Positions 1-15,591 of a stretch of DNA of 64,000 nucleotides are shown here, one piece after another. This stretch comes from Isoetes taiwanensis. Lineage: Eukaryota > Streptophyta > Lycopodiopsida > Isoetales > Isoetaceae. Where the stretch lies: contig JAJEKV010000021.1 in assembly GCA_021234155.1 (NCBI GenBank), positions 12,771,760 through 12,835,759 on the forward strand, given 5' to 3'. How positions within the stretch are numbered: position 1 is the first letter of the stretch; each line of letters starts with the position of its first letter. The notes beneath the pieces are model-generated. The model did no database searches and was not told the origin of the DNA. It worked only from the letters and a program-made list of their open reading frames with translations. The position numbers and the translations under genes were made by a program.

Positions 1-837
1 TTTTTTTTTTTTTTGAAGGACAAAAGGAGTTTCTTAATAAAGAGAAAAAATTATACAATGTCCGTATCTCCATATCTTATCTATCTGTCTATGTAAGCAC
101 AAGAAGATGCCTCTGGAATATGAGCCTGAAGCACTATGTACTTACTCCAATAGAGGAGACTAGCTATAAAAATCAATCTAAAGGTACTAATCATAGCGAT
201 GTCTCAATGCATTAACACATAGACACCTATGCATAACCTACTCTGAAAGCACATAAACTTTGAAATGGACCAACTTATTCCAAAGCCATTGCCATGCATC
301 AACCCAATTAGATTGTGAAATCTGTAAGTGCCCACCCATTTAGCAGTAGGAGGGGTTGTGGAGGTAGGAGGATGCGATACATGGAGCTAACAAAATACTT
401 TCCTTTGTGAATATCCTCGTCGCAACTCCAAGCTAGCCTTTTTGTGACACCAACCTCCACCACAAGAGGCAAATTCTCTGGTATGTTCTTCTAGACAGCA
501 CATCCTAATGAGAGCGTAGAAATTTTGCCTGAAACTCAGGCCAAGGCAATAGGCGACTACCTTCATTTATGCTTGAATAAAAATGACATCTGGAAGGATC
601 CATCGTCTCTATGTAAAGGGATGAATGGATGCAGCAAGTGATGCCCACCACCATGGAATTGGCAACAGGGCATGGGCAGAAAGGCACAGTAAAAAAAGAT
701 GTTTGAATGCATTCCATGTTGCCAATAATCCGCATGGAAAGGAGAAGCAATTGATAAAGGCTGCAGAGGATGAAAAGTGCCTAAGGCAAAACTAGTTTGA
801 CATCCTTCTTGCCCAGAAGGGTACAATGATCTAAGAT
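1..837. other. Unassigned flank starting with poly-T
   Basis: The window opens with a run of T that could be the poly(A) end of a minus-strand retroelement cut by the window edge. No open frame here resembles a known protein. The stretch ends where a LINE ORF2 C-terminal remnant begins, so it may be a minus-strand retroposon inserted in that remnant, but I see no target-site duplication that would prove it. Confidence 0.3.
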
Positions 838-1870
<1,033 letters not shown>

Positions 1871-1889
1871 GTATTTGCGAGAGGGCTAA

Positions 1890-4523
1890 GGGTCGCAATC
1901 TGGAATATCAATCGATTAACAATTGATAAGACTCTTAGCATGTACAAGATACTAGAGAAGGTAGATGTTACTTGCTTCGTAGAAACGAAGGAGAATGATT
2001 TGTATGCTCTTCCAGAAATTGACGGATTTGAAATGATTTATTCTGTGCAAAATATGAGATTCAAGGATACAGACATGGGCAATGGTGGCATTGCATGTTT
2101 TATTAGACCAGCTCACAAGGATGTAATCACTGGTATCAGGAAAGATAAAAATGGCCAGTATATTTGGTTGGAAATAGGAGGATCGCATATTCCTTTTTAC
2201 ATGGCAATCTGTTACTTTGCACCCAGACACACCAAAATATACTCAGAAATTGATGCATCTAATGATGATATGTTTTTTGCTCTTGAACAGGATGTTATGT
2301 ACTTCCAGGGACGAGGCAAAGTAATTCTGACAGGGGATTTTAATGGCCGGATTGGCAGTCTGCAGGCTGCTACGCTCACAGGCAACAAGGACCCACTTTG
2401 GTTAGAGGAGATGGATGATTATGATATGCAATTAACAGGAAGGAGGAGACGATCAAAAGACTTGATTATCACAAAGAGTGGCAGACAGTTCCTTTGTTTG
2501 TGTAGCAGCGCATGTCTGATCATTTGTAATGGCTTGGACAGATTTCCGCAGACAGTAAAGAACACATGTAGAACAAGGAGTACAGTCGATTATGTAGCCA
2601 TGGCAGAAGACTCATTGCATGATCTTGTTGATTTTACAGTTGGTGATGAGGAGATTGAATCTGACCACAGTCCATTATTTATTAACATAAATGTTGAGCA
2701 GGACAGGATTATGCAAACACGGTATCATCTGAAACCTTACCTCCGGCCACAGTACCGTGCATGTGTTGAAGATAAAAAAAGTTAGATGCAATGGGATGGA
2801 GATTTGCATACCATGAATCAACAGTTACTCAAACTTCTGGAAGAGGCAGCACAGGAAATATTTATTTCCCAGAGAGCTCGCAAAGGGCTACCATGCAAGG
2901 CATGGTTTGATAAGGAATGCCGAGATGCTAAGGATCAATGGAAAAAATGTGATTTACATCTTAAAGCACAATGTAAACAGAGATATAAGCGAGTAGTGAG
3001 GGGTAAGAAGAGAAAATACATTAAACAAAGGCAACAAATCCTATGCCAGAGATACCTGGAAGAACCTAAACTATTCCGGAACGGGCTTAAGAGGAACAGG
3101 CATGCGGAAATCCCGCTAGAAGCAACAGCCTTATGGGAACATGTAGTGGGTCTGTATCATAGTGCAGGAACGGATAGCACAAGTGGCATAAGCTCGAACT
3201 GGACCATCAAGGAAGAAGAGGTAACTGCTGGTATCTCATCCTTGGCCAATTGTAAAGCATCAGACTTGAATTCCCTCAGTGCAGAGCATATAAAATGGGC
3301 GGGACCGAGCATTGTTCCTCTGATTACACGCAGGGAAAGGCTTGAGAAGCTTAATGTGCCACTGGAGCTTAGAGATGCGGTCCAGATTCTTTACGAAAAG
3401 GTACTTGTGCAATTATCCCAACCCTTTTCATTGGAGATCTCAGATCATGTGGAGAGCAATATTGGGGTGAAACAAGGTTGTCCCTTATCCCCCACGCTGT
3501 TTGGTTTGTTCATAGATAGCTTAGAGGCATGGCTCCATGATAATTGCCCGGGAGGCACTGGTATAGATGGATATATTCTCCAGTTGCTGATGTATACAGA
3601 TGATGTGGTGCTATTTGCACATTCAAAAGACCATATGCAGCAACATCTGAATAGTTTGGCGGTCTTTTGTGACCAAACTGGCATGCAAGTAAACTTGGAT
3701 AAGACGAGCATTATGACAGTGGGCACCCTCAGGCAGGAACCCGTTTTTAGCTATAAGGAAAATACTGTAAATATGTGTCAGAGGGTCTTATTTTCAGCAG
3801 GAATCATAGATGGAATGCATGCATATCGAAGCGAATTGATGGAGGGTACAGGGCATTGTATGCACTGCAGAGCATGTGTCGAAGATCTCATCTTTGGTCT
3901 TGGAAACTTAAGGTAAATCTTTATCAGTCACTGGTACAGAGTGTGGTCTTGTATAGGTGCGAGATATGGGGGCCAAGTCTCCCACAATGCTTATGGGATG
4001 ATATGGAGCAGGTCTTGAAGAAATTTTTGAGACTGGAGCTAGGGATCAAAGCCCAAACACCTTACCCTATGATGTTGGCGGAAAGTGGACTCTTACCTCT
4101 TGAGGGAGAAGCCATATTGAGGTGTGTCACATATCTTAAGAGAGTGTTAGCATTGGATGATTCTCGCCTTGTATATAAAGCTTTGATATCTAGTAAAGAA
4201 AAGGAATATTGCATGATGTGACGAATTGGCTTAAAAAATGGGATATAACTAAGACAAAGATGATTCTATACAAGCAGGGTATAAACCCGACCTTGTTACC
4301 AGCTATGCACTTACAGGAAACCATTTCAATACAAAAGAGACACAATATCTGCAGGATCCGCCTCAGTTCACATCACTTGGGTATAGAAGTGGGGAGATGG
4401 GGACGTATTCTACCGAGAGACCAAAGATACTGTAAGTTATGTAGCACAAACCAGGTTGAAGATGAGGACCATGTATTACTTCGATGTATGGCCTATGCTG
4501 CGTTACGGGATAAATATGGGATT
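1890..4523 (+). pseudogene. LINE-A ORF2 5' part (endonuclease + RT)
   Basis: The region begins with an exonuclease-endonuclease-phosphatase domain: VAIWNINRL near 1895, the FVETKE glutamate, GDFNGRIG near 2335 and SDHSPLF near 2665. An in-frame TAG at 2783-2785 separates this from the linker and RT. RT motif B (GVKQGCPLSPTLFG, ~3470) and motif C (YTDD, ~3595) are present. Motif A and most of the fingers are missing: the frame jumps from PSIVPLI to RERLEKLNVP, compared with LINE-E. After frame changes near 3.8 and 4.2 kb the C-terminal half continues with RTLSSHHLGIEVGRW-like sequence and a CKLC...EDEDHVLLRC zinc motif, and is cut at 4523 by LINE-B. Endonuclease nicks target DNA and RT copies the RNA in working members; this copy cannot. 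Confidence 0.85.
4509..4523 (+). repeat. Target-site duplication, left copy
   Basis: GATAAATATGGGATT lies immediately before the poly-T start of LINE-B. The identical 15 bp recur at 10149-10163 on the far side of LINE-B, where the LINE-A reading frame resumes. Confidence 0.95.
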
Positions 4524-4605
4524 TTTTTTTTTTTTTTTTTTTTTGAAGAATATAGGAATATATTAAACCACTAGAATGCGATCAAGTACAATGATAAGTG
4601 TGGTG

Positions 4606-7600
4606 CTAAGAAATGAAGTGCCCATCATGATTCACAATCTGTAGGAATGTCGACCAAATTTCCCGCTTAACTGTGCCAGACAAGCTTGAGACTTGGTAAG
4701 CCTGCCACAACTTATGCCTCACGATCGGAACCAACCGAAAAGGGCTAAGCACTGCATTCTGAAAGACCTTCGCTCTCCGTCTTTTCCAAATCAACCACAG
4801 AAGCCAAGCTCTGCATAAATGGAACGCTTCTTTAACTTGGCTAATGGCCAACCGCTAGGAAAGACTCCCAAGAGAATCTTCGATCGCACGGTGAAGACCC
4901 AAAGAGGGCTCTCACCCGGGACCAAGCTGCCCCTACCTGCGTGCATAGGACAAAGCGGTGCTCAATGGTCTCTCGCGCGCCCCACATAGAGGGCATGTTT
5001 ACGCTACCGAGGCTTGAACCCGTATTCGGACATTCACCCTAAGGCTACTGGTGCAAGATCCGCCATAAAAGGGTAACGGATTTTACGAGGAGGCAATGTA
5101 TTCCACGCCCACTTCCACATGGCGGGCCACTTACTCCCCGGAAGCTTAAGTGACCACTTATCCGGCTGCAATGTCCCAGGCGCTAGAAGCCCATAAGCCC
5201 GATGCTACAAACCGAGATGCATCAAGTCCACTATGCGACTTCCAAACGCGATTGACTTGAGAAGACAACTGCAATGGAATAGCATTCGCAATTCTGGCCC
5301 AAGTCCGAATGTCCAAGCCGAAGGCCAAATCGATCCCTAAAAAACTCCCACGGCGCCAGATGACCCTCCCAATACCAGTCACGGATGGATGTTACCCCTG
5401 CAGCAATCCATCGGCGAAAATACCGGGTGTAGGGAAGAGGCCAAGGGAGATGCAGAATCCAAGGGTACCCAAAAAAAGGGCGATGAGGCTACCATACACC
5501 TGCTAGGGTCCAATGAAAAGAGAACCTTGACCACCTTCCAGGCCTTGAGGAGACCTTTAAGAAAAGGCGAAGCATGAGGGAATGGCGCAAATCCTCAAAG
5601 CAGCCCACGACAAGCAAGGAAGGCGAAATTGGCGGCTTCCTAAACACAATAGAGTGGCGAAGCGACTGTGCCGACAGAGCCAATCCTGGGGATTGTTGCT
5701 CCTGCAACAACTGCCAGATGAATTTCGACACCAGAACCTTCGTGTGCAAGGACACATCAAGCATACCTAAGCCCCCCGCCTTTCTGGGACGCACACACTT
5801 CCACCATGCGACCTTCACTGTAGCCCCCTCCTCATTTCCTCCCCAAACAAAATTGCGAATGGTGTCATCCAACTCCTTAACCACACTTTCTGGCGCAAGT
5901 ATGCAGGAGGCTGCGTAAACATGTGTGCTACAGAGCACTGACTTAGCTACCAGAATCCTACCAGCCATGGTGAGTTTACTTCCCCTCCACCGGTTCGAGA
6001 TTCGCTTAAGATTACTCAGAATGTCTCGCCCAAATTGCACTAGCATTAATGTCCAAGCCAAATGGTATGCCTAACAGGTTTGGCGGTGTGTAATAATGTA
6101 AGAGCCCGTGGAAGCCCGACTCAACCACGCAGGAGGAGGTTCCTCCAGTACCCACATGGCCGAGCACTTCGACCAGTTAAGCAAGCACCCTGAAGCTAAA
6201 GAAAAGGCATCCAAAATATTCTTGGCTGCCTGGAGATTGGACTCATCTGCATGAAGAAAGAGGAATGTATCATCCGCAAATTGACTGCAAACCTGCTGCG
6301 ACCCATCACCCATGCGGAGACCTTGCACCACATTGTCAGCAACTGCCACCTGAAAAAGCTGCGAAAGAGCTTCTGCCACTATAGTGAACAGAAAGGGGGC
6401 CAACGGACATCCCTGCCTAATGCCTCGGCCCACAGAGAAGATTGAAGAGGTCTCACCCTGACACCACACTGTCGCCCTAGCAGACACGTGCAGCTTCATA
6501 ACCGTTTCCCTGAAACTAGGTCCACACCCAAAGGCCTGCATCATATCCGCCAAGAACTGCCAGCTGACACTGTCATAAGCCTTGGCAAAGTCCAGCTTAA
6601 GAAAAACAAGGGGCTGCCTCATCCTACGAGCCCAATGCACACCCTCAAAAGCAGCAGCCACATTATGAAGAATATTCCGCTGAGGGAGAAAACCAGACTG
6701 CTCTGGGCTAATGGCGTGAACTAGTACTGGCTTAAGCCTCTCCGCCAAAGCCTTAGCAATGATTTTATACACTACGCATAACAATGAGAGTAATAGGCCT
6801 CCGGTCATTGATGGTTTTAGGATGCTTACATTTGGGTATAAGTGAAATACAAACGTATTGAGTGGAAGATGCATCGAGTTATTCCCCAAAAGATCCACAT
6901 ATACCTGCACCACCGAGTCCCCCACCCACTCCCCATGCTTGCTGAAAAAAACTCCACCGGTATTCCGTCCAATCCGGGACACTTATTCCGAAGCCAACAG
7001 CGACATCGCCCCCCCAACTCCCTTACGTCAACGGCTCCTCTAAGCTCTGTCTTTGAAGGGTTGAGATTCTTGGCGATACCTTGGCGGCCAGACTCTGAAA
7101 AAACACGTGGAGGGAAGCGGGCTCTCCTTGAAAAACCTTTCATAGTGCTTGCAAGATTTGCTACAAAGGCCTTGATAGCATCGGTTGCTGCAACAACACT
7201 CCACAGGGGTGTAACTATGTCGACCATGGCGGTACGCGATACTTCTTCCGGGCGGGCTGCGGGAAAAATACTTTAGAGCAAGTGTCGTTTGTTTCGCCAC
7301 GTCAAACCCGCTTTGACCCTGGCCTGCGACACTTTGGCCTCCTCGTCAACCACGATCGGCCGGCACCCGCTGCTCACGCAAGCCATCGAGACCGCCCTCT
7401 AAGAGACTCGAGCCGCATATAAGGCATCCAACTCGCGACTTGAAAAAGCCTTTTGCCGCCCACTCTTTTCGCGAAAGCGCTTTACCCTAGCTAATGCTGT
7501 AACCATTGCACTCATTCCGCTATCTGGCTGAATATCTGGCGCCAAATGAGCTTACGACCATTTGTGAACTCGGATCCTGAAGAAAGCTTGTGTTAAGCTT

Positions 7601-8361
7601 AAAAATCGTCCTGAGAGGCCGCGATGGATGGTCATGAAGCCCGCTGAATGATCCGGGGAGTGTGATCGAGAGGCAGGTGGGAGAACACATTCACCCTAGT
7701 GAAGGCTGGAGCATAATCCAAGGCTGGCTGGAGTGCCATAAACTCTATCCGACCCTAGAGTATGCCCTACCATGCCCGACCAATTATTGCACCAAGTAAA
7801 ATTCCGATCCCAGGGAAGCTCTGTCAAACCCCACTCCTGCACAAACCTAAGCCATTGGTCACGCTCAAAACCCTGCACAATGTCTGAACCAATACCATGC
7901 CTGTCCTCTGGGAGCTCCACCATGTTAAAGTCACCCAGGACAAACCATGTAGAACCCATACCAAAGGATTGGAGCTTATTTCGCAATTGTGCCCATAAGC
8001 AACCTCTCTGAGTGGCCCCAATTGGTGCATACACATTCAGTAAGCCCCACTCGGACTGGCCCTCCTTCCATTTAATCACTGCCCACTGGCCTTGGCTATC
8101 TGTGGCTGAAAAGGTTACATGTACACCCATTTTCCAACAAATCAAAGTACCTCCCCTGGCCCTGCCCATTGTAGCAGCTGCAGCCACGTACTAATTACCC
8201 AAGATATTCATTAGGTTGTTAATATCACCCCTGGCACATTTATGCTCCTGCAAACACAAGATATCTGGATTAAGATTCTTCACAGCCATGGAGAGACGTG
8301 CTCGCTTATTCGGAGAGGATTTGATGCCTCTCACATTCCAAGATAGAATTTTCTTATCCAT
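4606..8361 (-). pseudogene. LINE-B ORF2 (endonuclease-RT)
   Basis: It probably starts at the ATG at 8361 (reading MDKKILSWNVRGIKSS), a typical plant L1 ORF2 start. The endonuclease domain shows DILCLQEHK, then LGDFNMV near 7.9 kb. The RT (about 6.07-7.0 kb) keeps motif A (LKLDFAKAYDSVSW), motif B (GIRQGCPLAPFLF) and motif C (FADD). Downstream, NRWRGSKLTMAGRILVAK and VAWWKCVRPRKAGGLG are standard L1 connection-domain sequence. The end reads WLLWLIWKRRRAKVFQNA before a stop at 4606. Stops and frameshifts break the gene into at least six pieces, so it is a pseudogene. Confidence 0.88.
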
Positions 8362-8895
8362 GTGGGTCGTTGTGCACCAAGGCTCCAGGATCCCCTTGTA
8401 AAGCCTCACATGCCTCAACACTATCAGCCCAGGAAGAAAAGTTCTGGACTACCTGATCAATCACCATTCGATCCACGTGAGGAGGGACACATGCGATGGG
8501 GTCAGAGTATGGGCTAAGTGACCCTCTTGAGGAGCTCTCACCGAGCTCGCCTCCTAGAAACAACTGTTGCCACCCTTCCTTTTTAGGCCGCAACTCTTCA
8601 ATCAGTGCAAGTCTCCTACATACCTCGGGATCCACCATACGAGAGGAGGGTTCAGGTTGTGTCTCTGGGACCGCCCACCGCTCACATGAAACCTTCAACA
8701 CGGGGGAACAAGTGCGAGGGTGAAGGCCGGCCAACCACTATTTGCTCTGCACCGCTTGGGTCTTTGAGTGAGGTTTATGCTGGTGAAACCGCTAAGCGAG
8801 GGAAACATTGCCAAAAGCTCTCCCCATTTAGCAAGTCCAACCGGAAGTAAGAATAAAAATCACCACTTTTAACCACAAGACTCTGAGGTACCATC

Positions 8896-10096
8896 TCATC
8901 CGGCCTTGAGAATACCTACACATATCTGTGGTGCACCCACAATCGAGTGCGCTATGTGAGTTCCCAGGCCTTTGGCCATGGCCACTAGAAACTCAGGCAC
9001 CATCATCTCTGGAGGCAGATCCCGGATTTGAAGCCAGCATGGCACTCTAACTGCAGCAGGCCTAGCGTAAGAGAAACCACGGAGCATAATCTTTGGAACA
9101 AAACATAGGCCCCTCCCATACGTGCCACTCCATGCGAGACCAACCGCCCACCGTGGCCTCGAGAATCAACCATAATAAGAAAAAATTATTACCCGAGACT
9201 TGAGGGTCACATATGGAGGCAACCTTGGCCTCTTAAAACCGAGCGTAGCCGATTACTCCAAGCCTCTGTGATATCCAAAAGGCCCCAGTGAAATGGCCTA
9301 ACACCGAAGATGCAACCAAATTCTCTGTATACTGCACATGCTTCTGGTGATTGATTTCTACAACAGGAGGTAATGATTTAAAAACTTGCTGCAAATCCTT
9401 CTTATTATTCTGCTCTAAGATAAGCAGTGCCTCTGTCACCCTAGAACTTTTCTCTGCACTTTCTGCTTGCAACGGTTGCCTAATCCAATCAGAAAACCTA
9501 GGCCTAGAAAGACGGGCAACAGTGTCATTACCTTTCCATGCATGAGGAGTTGGGGCTCGTGGCGGTTGAGGCACCACCTCTGGGGAAGCTGCAGATATCT
9601 GAAAGGGGTCCTCTGGTAGCACATCACCATTCACACCAACCAAGGATGGCAAAGATACAGACTCCAAAGGTGGCATTGGGCTGGGCACCACCTCTCTATT
9701 CTCCATCCTATCCGAATTCCCAAAAGCCAGCTCCTGGGAATCCACCGGCTGCCTACTGGATACATCCTGGCTAAGAATTGGCTCTTGAAGATCCAGCGCC
9801 AAGCTGACGCAGGTTTTGGATATATCCTTGCCTCCTTTCTTTCCTCTCGCCGCATCACTGACACGAATCCCTGGCCCAGCCTTCTCCAGGCCCAAACTCG
9901 GTGCAGAATTACCCGCCATCACCATGCTCAGGGGTTTACAGCAAAAGGCCGCAACAGGGGGATCAAATCCGGCCCCCAAACACAGCAAAAACCAAAGAAA
10001 AATATGTGAAAAAAGAAGGATCACTGAAAGAGCTTTCCGACGAACCAAAGATCGCTGAAAACGGAGTCCGGATGCAGAAGTTATGAGGGATTCCAC
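8896..10096 (-). pseudogene. LINE-B ORF1 (DUF4283-type gag)
   Basis: The minus-strand frame from about 9950 (reading MAGNSAPSLGLEKAGPG) is low-complexity and proline/serine-rich, then RFSDWIRQPLQ. After a stop and frame change near 9.2 kb it continues with VWEGPMF and, at 8896-9087, RVPCWLQIRDLPPEMMVPEF, which has the form of the DUF4283 domain found in plant L1 ORF1 proteins. This RNA-binding gag-like protein precedes ORF2 on the same strand. It is broken and cannot be translated intact. Confidence 0.7.
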
Positions 10097-10148
10097 AAAC
10101 CACCACTGCCGCCATCACCATGGCGCCCATCTGAGCGCCTCATGTCTA

Positions 10149-10163
10149 GATAAATATGGGATT
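10149..10163 (+). repeat. Target-site duplication, right copy
   Basis: Identical 15-bp copy (GATAAATATGGGATT) of 4509-4523, bordering the 5' end of LINE-B. Confidence 0.95.
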
Positions 10164-10361
10164 AATCATGTAGATCTCCCAACTCTTTTCACACTGGAGG
10201 GGGATGTGTTAGGAAGGTATGTGATAGAACTTCTACATCATAGAGATGCTTGTTTGGAATCTCAAACTGTTGTTAATATTGATAACTCAGATATCTTGAG
10301 TGAGAGTGATGAGCTAGATGAGGATTCGGAAACTCATCTATTATTTTATGAAGATGTTTAA
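10164..10361 (+). pseudogene. LINE-A ORF2 C-terminus after the LINE-B insertion
   Basis: It continues the frame interrupted at 4523, reading NHVDLPTLFTLEGDVLGRYV and ending FYEDV before TAA at 10359-10361. LINE-C ends in a comparable acidic tail (FYDFDGDV), supporting this as the natural end of ORF2. Confidence 0.85.
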
Positions 10362-10370
10362 AAGGGGATT

Positions 10371-10401
10371 GTCTAATAGGCCTTTTAGGCCTCCCATAGA
10401 C
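10371..10401 (+). other. 3' hairpin of LINE-A
   Basis: GTCTA pairs with TAGAC (outer stem) and AGGCC pairs with GGCCT (inner stem) around a TTTTA-type loop. It sits 10 nt after the ORF2 stop and 6 nt before the (CT)n tail. Related foldable sequence is found at the 3' ends of LINE-C, -D, -E and -F. In stringent LINEs such as eel UnaL2 this kind of structure is what the RT recognises; applying that here is inference. Confidence 0.8.
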
Positions 10402-10572
<171 letters not shown>

Positions 10573-10878
10573 CAGATCTACAAGCTCTAGTCATGATTTA
10601 GAGCCTGCTGTAACAGAATTTGACAGTAAATTACTTCTTGAACACAATTTAAATCAGAAATTTACAAGAAGAATTCCAAAACGAGACCGAAATCTTAATG
10701 CCAATGCTTGAGATTTTTTTGGATTGCAAGGTCGATCTCGACAACCTAATGCGAGAATGGGGCAGGAGGTGCAGGCGGATCAAAGAACAGGGGGATCATT
10801 TCTTGAGCGGGGGTCGGAATTGGTGGCTCGATTTCAGGGAGGGAGAGTTTTGAGCGCCAAAAATAAAAAAAACCCGTT
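10573..10878. other. Unassigned spacer
   Basis: A short open plus-strand frame (reading RSTSSSHDLEPAVTEFDSKL) ends near 10.71 kb. It resembles nothing I know. No other feature seen. Confidence 0.3.
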
Positions 10879-12243
<1,365 letters not shown>

Positions 12244-13215
12244 GTAGTAACCTCCATGTTTGTACTCTCTGTAGAATTAGAACAACAAATGTATTTTGCC
12301 ATATTTGACATGTATACAATTGGAACTTGAAAGATGCGTACCTAGACTTAATGGATATTCTCGCTTGAGAAATGGATCTTGCATTTGCAAATTATGCCCA
12401 AATATCTGCTAGCTGGTGGACATGCCACAGTGAACATGGCCGTCTCAGTTCTTGGAGATTCTAAATTGCCATTCTTTTAAATAAATATCCATGTATATCC
12501 TAGTGTTATGCATTTAGAGTAGTTATTCAGACAATAGAGCTTTCTTTTTGGAGTTACCTCCATGTTTGTTTGTACTCTGTTGTATAATTAGAACAACAAA
12601 TGTATTTTGCCATACTTGAAATATATACAATAGGAATTTGAAAGATGTGCACTTAGACTTATTTTTAGAGCTTCCCTTCAGCTTTGCAATGGATACTTTT
12701 GCTTGAGAAATGGATCTTGCATTTGGAAATTATGCCTAATTATCTGCTAGCTGGTGGGCATGCCACATGGTAAACATGGTTGTCTCAATTCTTGATTTTA
12801 GATAGGAGGTAACGAACCATCTGCCAATTCATTTTAGTTTATATCCCTGTATATCTTGTGTTATGTATTTAGAGTAGTTAGTTGGATAATAGAGCTTTCT
12901 TTTTGGAGTTACCTCCATGTTTGTACTCTGTTGTTGAACTAGAACAACAAATGTATTTTGCCATATTTGACATATAAACAATAGGAATTTGAAAGATGTA
13001 TACCTGGACTTATTTTTAGAGCTTCCCGTAAGCTTTCCAATGGATACTCTTGCTTGAGAAATGGATCTTGCATTTGCAAGTTATGCCCAAATATCCGCTA
13101 GGTGGTGGACACCACATCGTGAACATGGTCGTCTCAGTTCTTGGAGATTTAAAATAAAAATAAAAATAATGAACTATTTGCCATTCTTTTTAATGTATCG
13201 TCGTGTTATGTATTT
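12244..13215. repeat. Tandem repeat, three ~310-350 bp copies
   Basis: The phrase ACCTCCATGTTTGT begins diverged copies near 12249, 12556 and 12909. Each continues through AACAACAAATGTATTTTGCC, GAAATGGATCTTGCATTTG and GTCTCA-TTCTTG, with GTATTTAGAGTAGTTA near the end. Copies differ by substitutions and small indels, so the array is old. No coding potential. Confidence 0.85.
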
Positions 13216-15591
13216 AGGGTAGTTACATTTTATCTACTTACTTGTGCGTCGTCAAAATAAGCATTTGTCAATATATCTCAGGTTGACATGTCTTTCATGC
13301 TGACATGTCTTTCTCCATTTGGTCAAGATGAGGAGAAAAGGGAGTTTAACTTGCCTGGCTCCATGGAGCTTGCCAGCTAGACCATGCCTTCCATGTTTTA
13401 ATAATTTTATTCCAGTAAGCTTTGATGATTGAGAAGCAATTTATGTTTTTTGGGTAAAGGGAATGGAAGATAGTTGCTTGCACATCATTGTCTTAATGTT
13501 GTTGTTGCTCCATGGAGCTCCTTGACCATTGGGCTGGTCTCTTGCAGGTTAGCTTGTGCATTTTGGTATCTTGTGTAGAAGTCCTTTTGCTATATTAGAT
13601 TTATTGCATCTACCACATGATTGTAGTGGTTGTTACATGATTGTGGTTACTGAAGCATGCTTTACAGGTTTTTGTAACATGTTGCCAAACCCAAGCATGG
13701 GGCAATAATTGGTGAGTATGAGTGGACTTTAAATTATTTTGAAATCATGCAGGAAGAATGTGGTGTTGTGGAACTTAAATATTGTAGGTTGTGCTCACCA
13801 TGGGTGCATGATCTAGCTATGTTATATGAAAATAAATGTGTGCACACTAAAAGTTAGAACTATTTACATAGAATGCCTATGCATTGATTTCAAGGTAAAT
13901 TATATGATGGCTTGATAGATGGGGGTGAGTATTACATTGTTTTGATGGCCTGAGTTTATGATGAATCTCGTAGATCGAATGCAATCCCTCCTGTTGATAT
14001 AAAGACCTTGATAATGAGGGTTATGAACAAACTTTAATGACTACACTACATAAATCAAATATTCACAAGGAAACACAAGACATTATTTGCCATTATGAGA
14101 TGTGAATTTTGTGACATGTGATTGATTTGACTGGTGTAAAAAAAAACATAGGGTGTTGTTCCTTTGGAGCTGTAACATGTAAATTTAATAAAATATAGTT
14201 GTGGCTATTTGATGGAACAACGGTAAACAATTACCCTTCTACAATGTGGCTTTATGGCACAACCTATATCAACTTACAAAGATATGTCATCCTACAAAAA
14301 ATAGGATGCCATCCCTTTTGAGATTAACCTTGATGTGCCCTTTAAGCTTTTACAACAAGAAAGCACATAGTTCGAGTAATGCAAAAAAATAAAAATAAAT
14401 CAATTGAGCTTTGCATCTTCAAAATTGAAGAACATGTTGAAACTTCCGTCATTAACAATTGATAAACCCATAAGTTGCCAACTAATGAATCTTTGCCATT
14501 GGTTAACTCCATAAACAAATGTTCAATTTAATCGATACTCCTCAATGTACATACATTTGACTTCACACACTCGACTGTAAAATGGGATAAGTTGTGCTTG
14601 GATTGAAAGATGCCTTTAATAGACAAACAAAGATAGATAACAATAAATCATATATCTTTGGCACTAGTTCATATTTGACATTCTCGGTTCAAACTTTAGA
14701 TTAGAATATGAATGGGATGATACGACTCCAGTTTAATTATAATTTAGCTTAGTTTTTATATTTGTCTGTACCCAAATAGGATACAGTCTTTAACTTAACA
14801 CAAAAAAAAATATTAGCCACCAGTCGCAGTCTAATGAGACTAAGCCTAAATAAAAACCTAATGAGTCTTATCTTGCTAAAGCCTTTTGTTGTGCTTCTTG
14901 CTAGTTTTTTTTTTAAGGACATCAGACTTTATTAAACTCTCAAACAATACACGATACAATGCAGAGGCAGGAATAAAAACCCAGTGGATAAACAGACCCA
15001 ACTGGGCAAAGCCACATATCTAAGCATGATAACATAATGTAAGAAAATTTACTTTCTTCTCACAACAAAGAGAAGAATAATGCATATATATCTTTAATGC
15101 AGATAAACTTAACCAGGCCGAAATTCCACATCCATAGAATCAATAACAACAAGTTCACTTGTTTTCTGGTGTCTGGTGTGGTGTCTGAATGTGCTAAAAA
15201 AATATCGCATAAGAAAAATTTGATCTTACAAGAGCTATGCTACCAATGTATTTACTAAAATGCCCTTACGTTCGAGTTGATTTTGGTATTTTTTTTAATA
15301 TTTTGGTAATTTTCCCATTTTTTAAGTTAGGGCTAGGTTCCACCGGTGGAACTCAAGCTCCAAAATAACATAAGAACAAATAGTGATACACCATGTTTGC
15401 AAATGTTGGTATCTGTGCTATTCCATCTGCAAAAAGCATCTAGTTGTCAACACTCACCCGCTTTTCCAGATGAAGGTGATAGTAGCTAGTGCTTGGGTTG
15501 GAACCTTGGTGGCAAGATGATTTTTTAATAGTCTTTTTAAGTATTTTTGCTGCACCTTGTACCTTGTATTTTTGCGGGGCAGATACCTTGT
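13216..15591. other. Intergenic, no gene seen
   Basis: AT-rich DNA with no open frame of note. A T-run near 14.91 kb followed by a sequence ending in TTTATTAAAC could mark the 3' end of a minus-strand retroposon. The last 250 bp would hold the promoter and 5' UTR of the PPR gene; I see no clear TATA box at a fixed distance. Confidence 0.4.

Larger units (their letters stand above)
4524..10148 (-). mobile_element. LINE-B, plant L1-clade LINE inserted in LINE-A
   Basis: A 5.6-kb minus-strand non-LTR element. Its poly(A) end is the poly-T run at 4524-4544. It holds a DUF4283-type ORF1 (about 8896-10096) and an ORF2 with endonuclease, RT and a C-terminal domain (about 4606-8361). It is flanked by a perfect 15-bp duplication, so this is a bona fide insertion and appears close to full length. 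Several frame breaks in both ORFs show it is inactive. With a poly(A) tail and no hairpin or microsatellite tail, it belongs to a different group from the LINE it interrupted. Confidence 0.92.

Noticed and set aside
5389-6724. Several plus-strand frames across LINE-B
   Set aside because: They are antisense shadows of the LINE-B ORF2 RT and connection domains.
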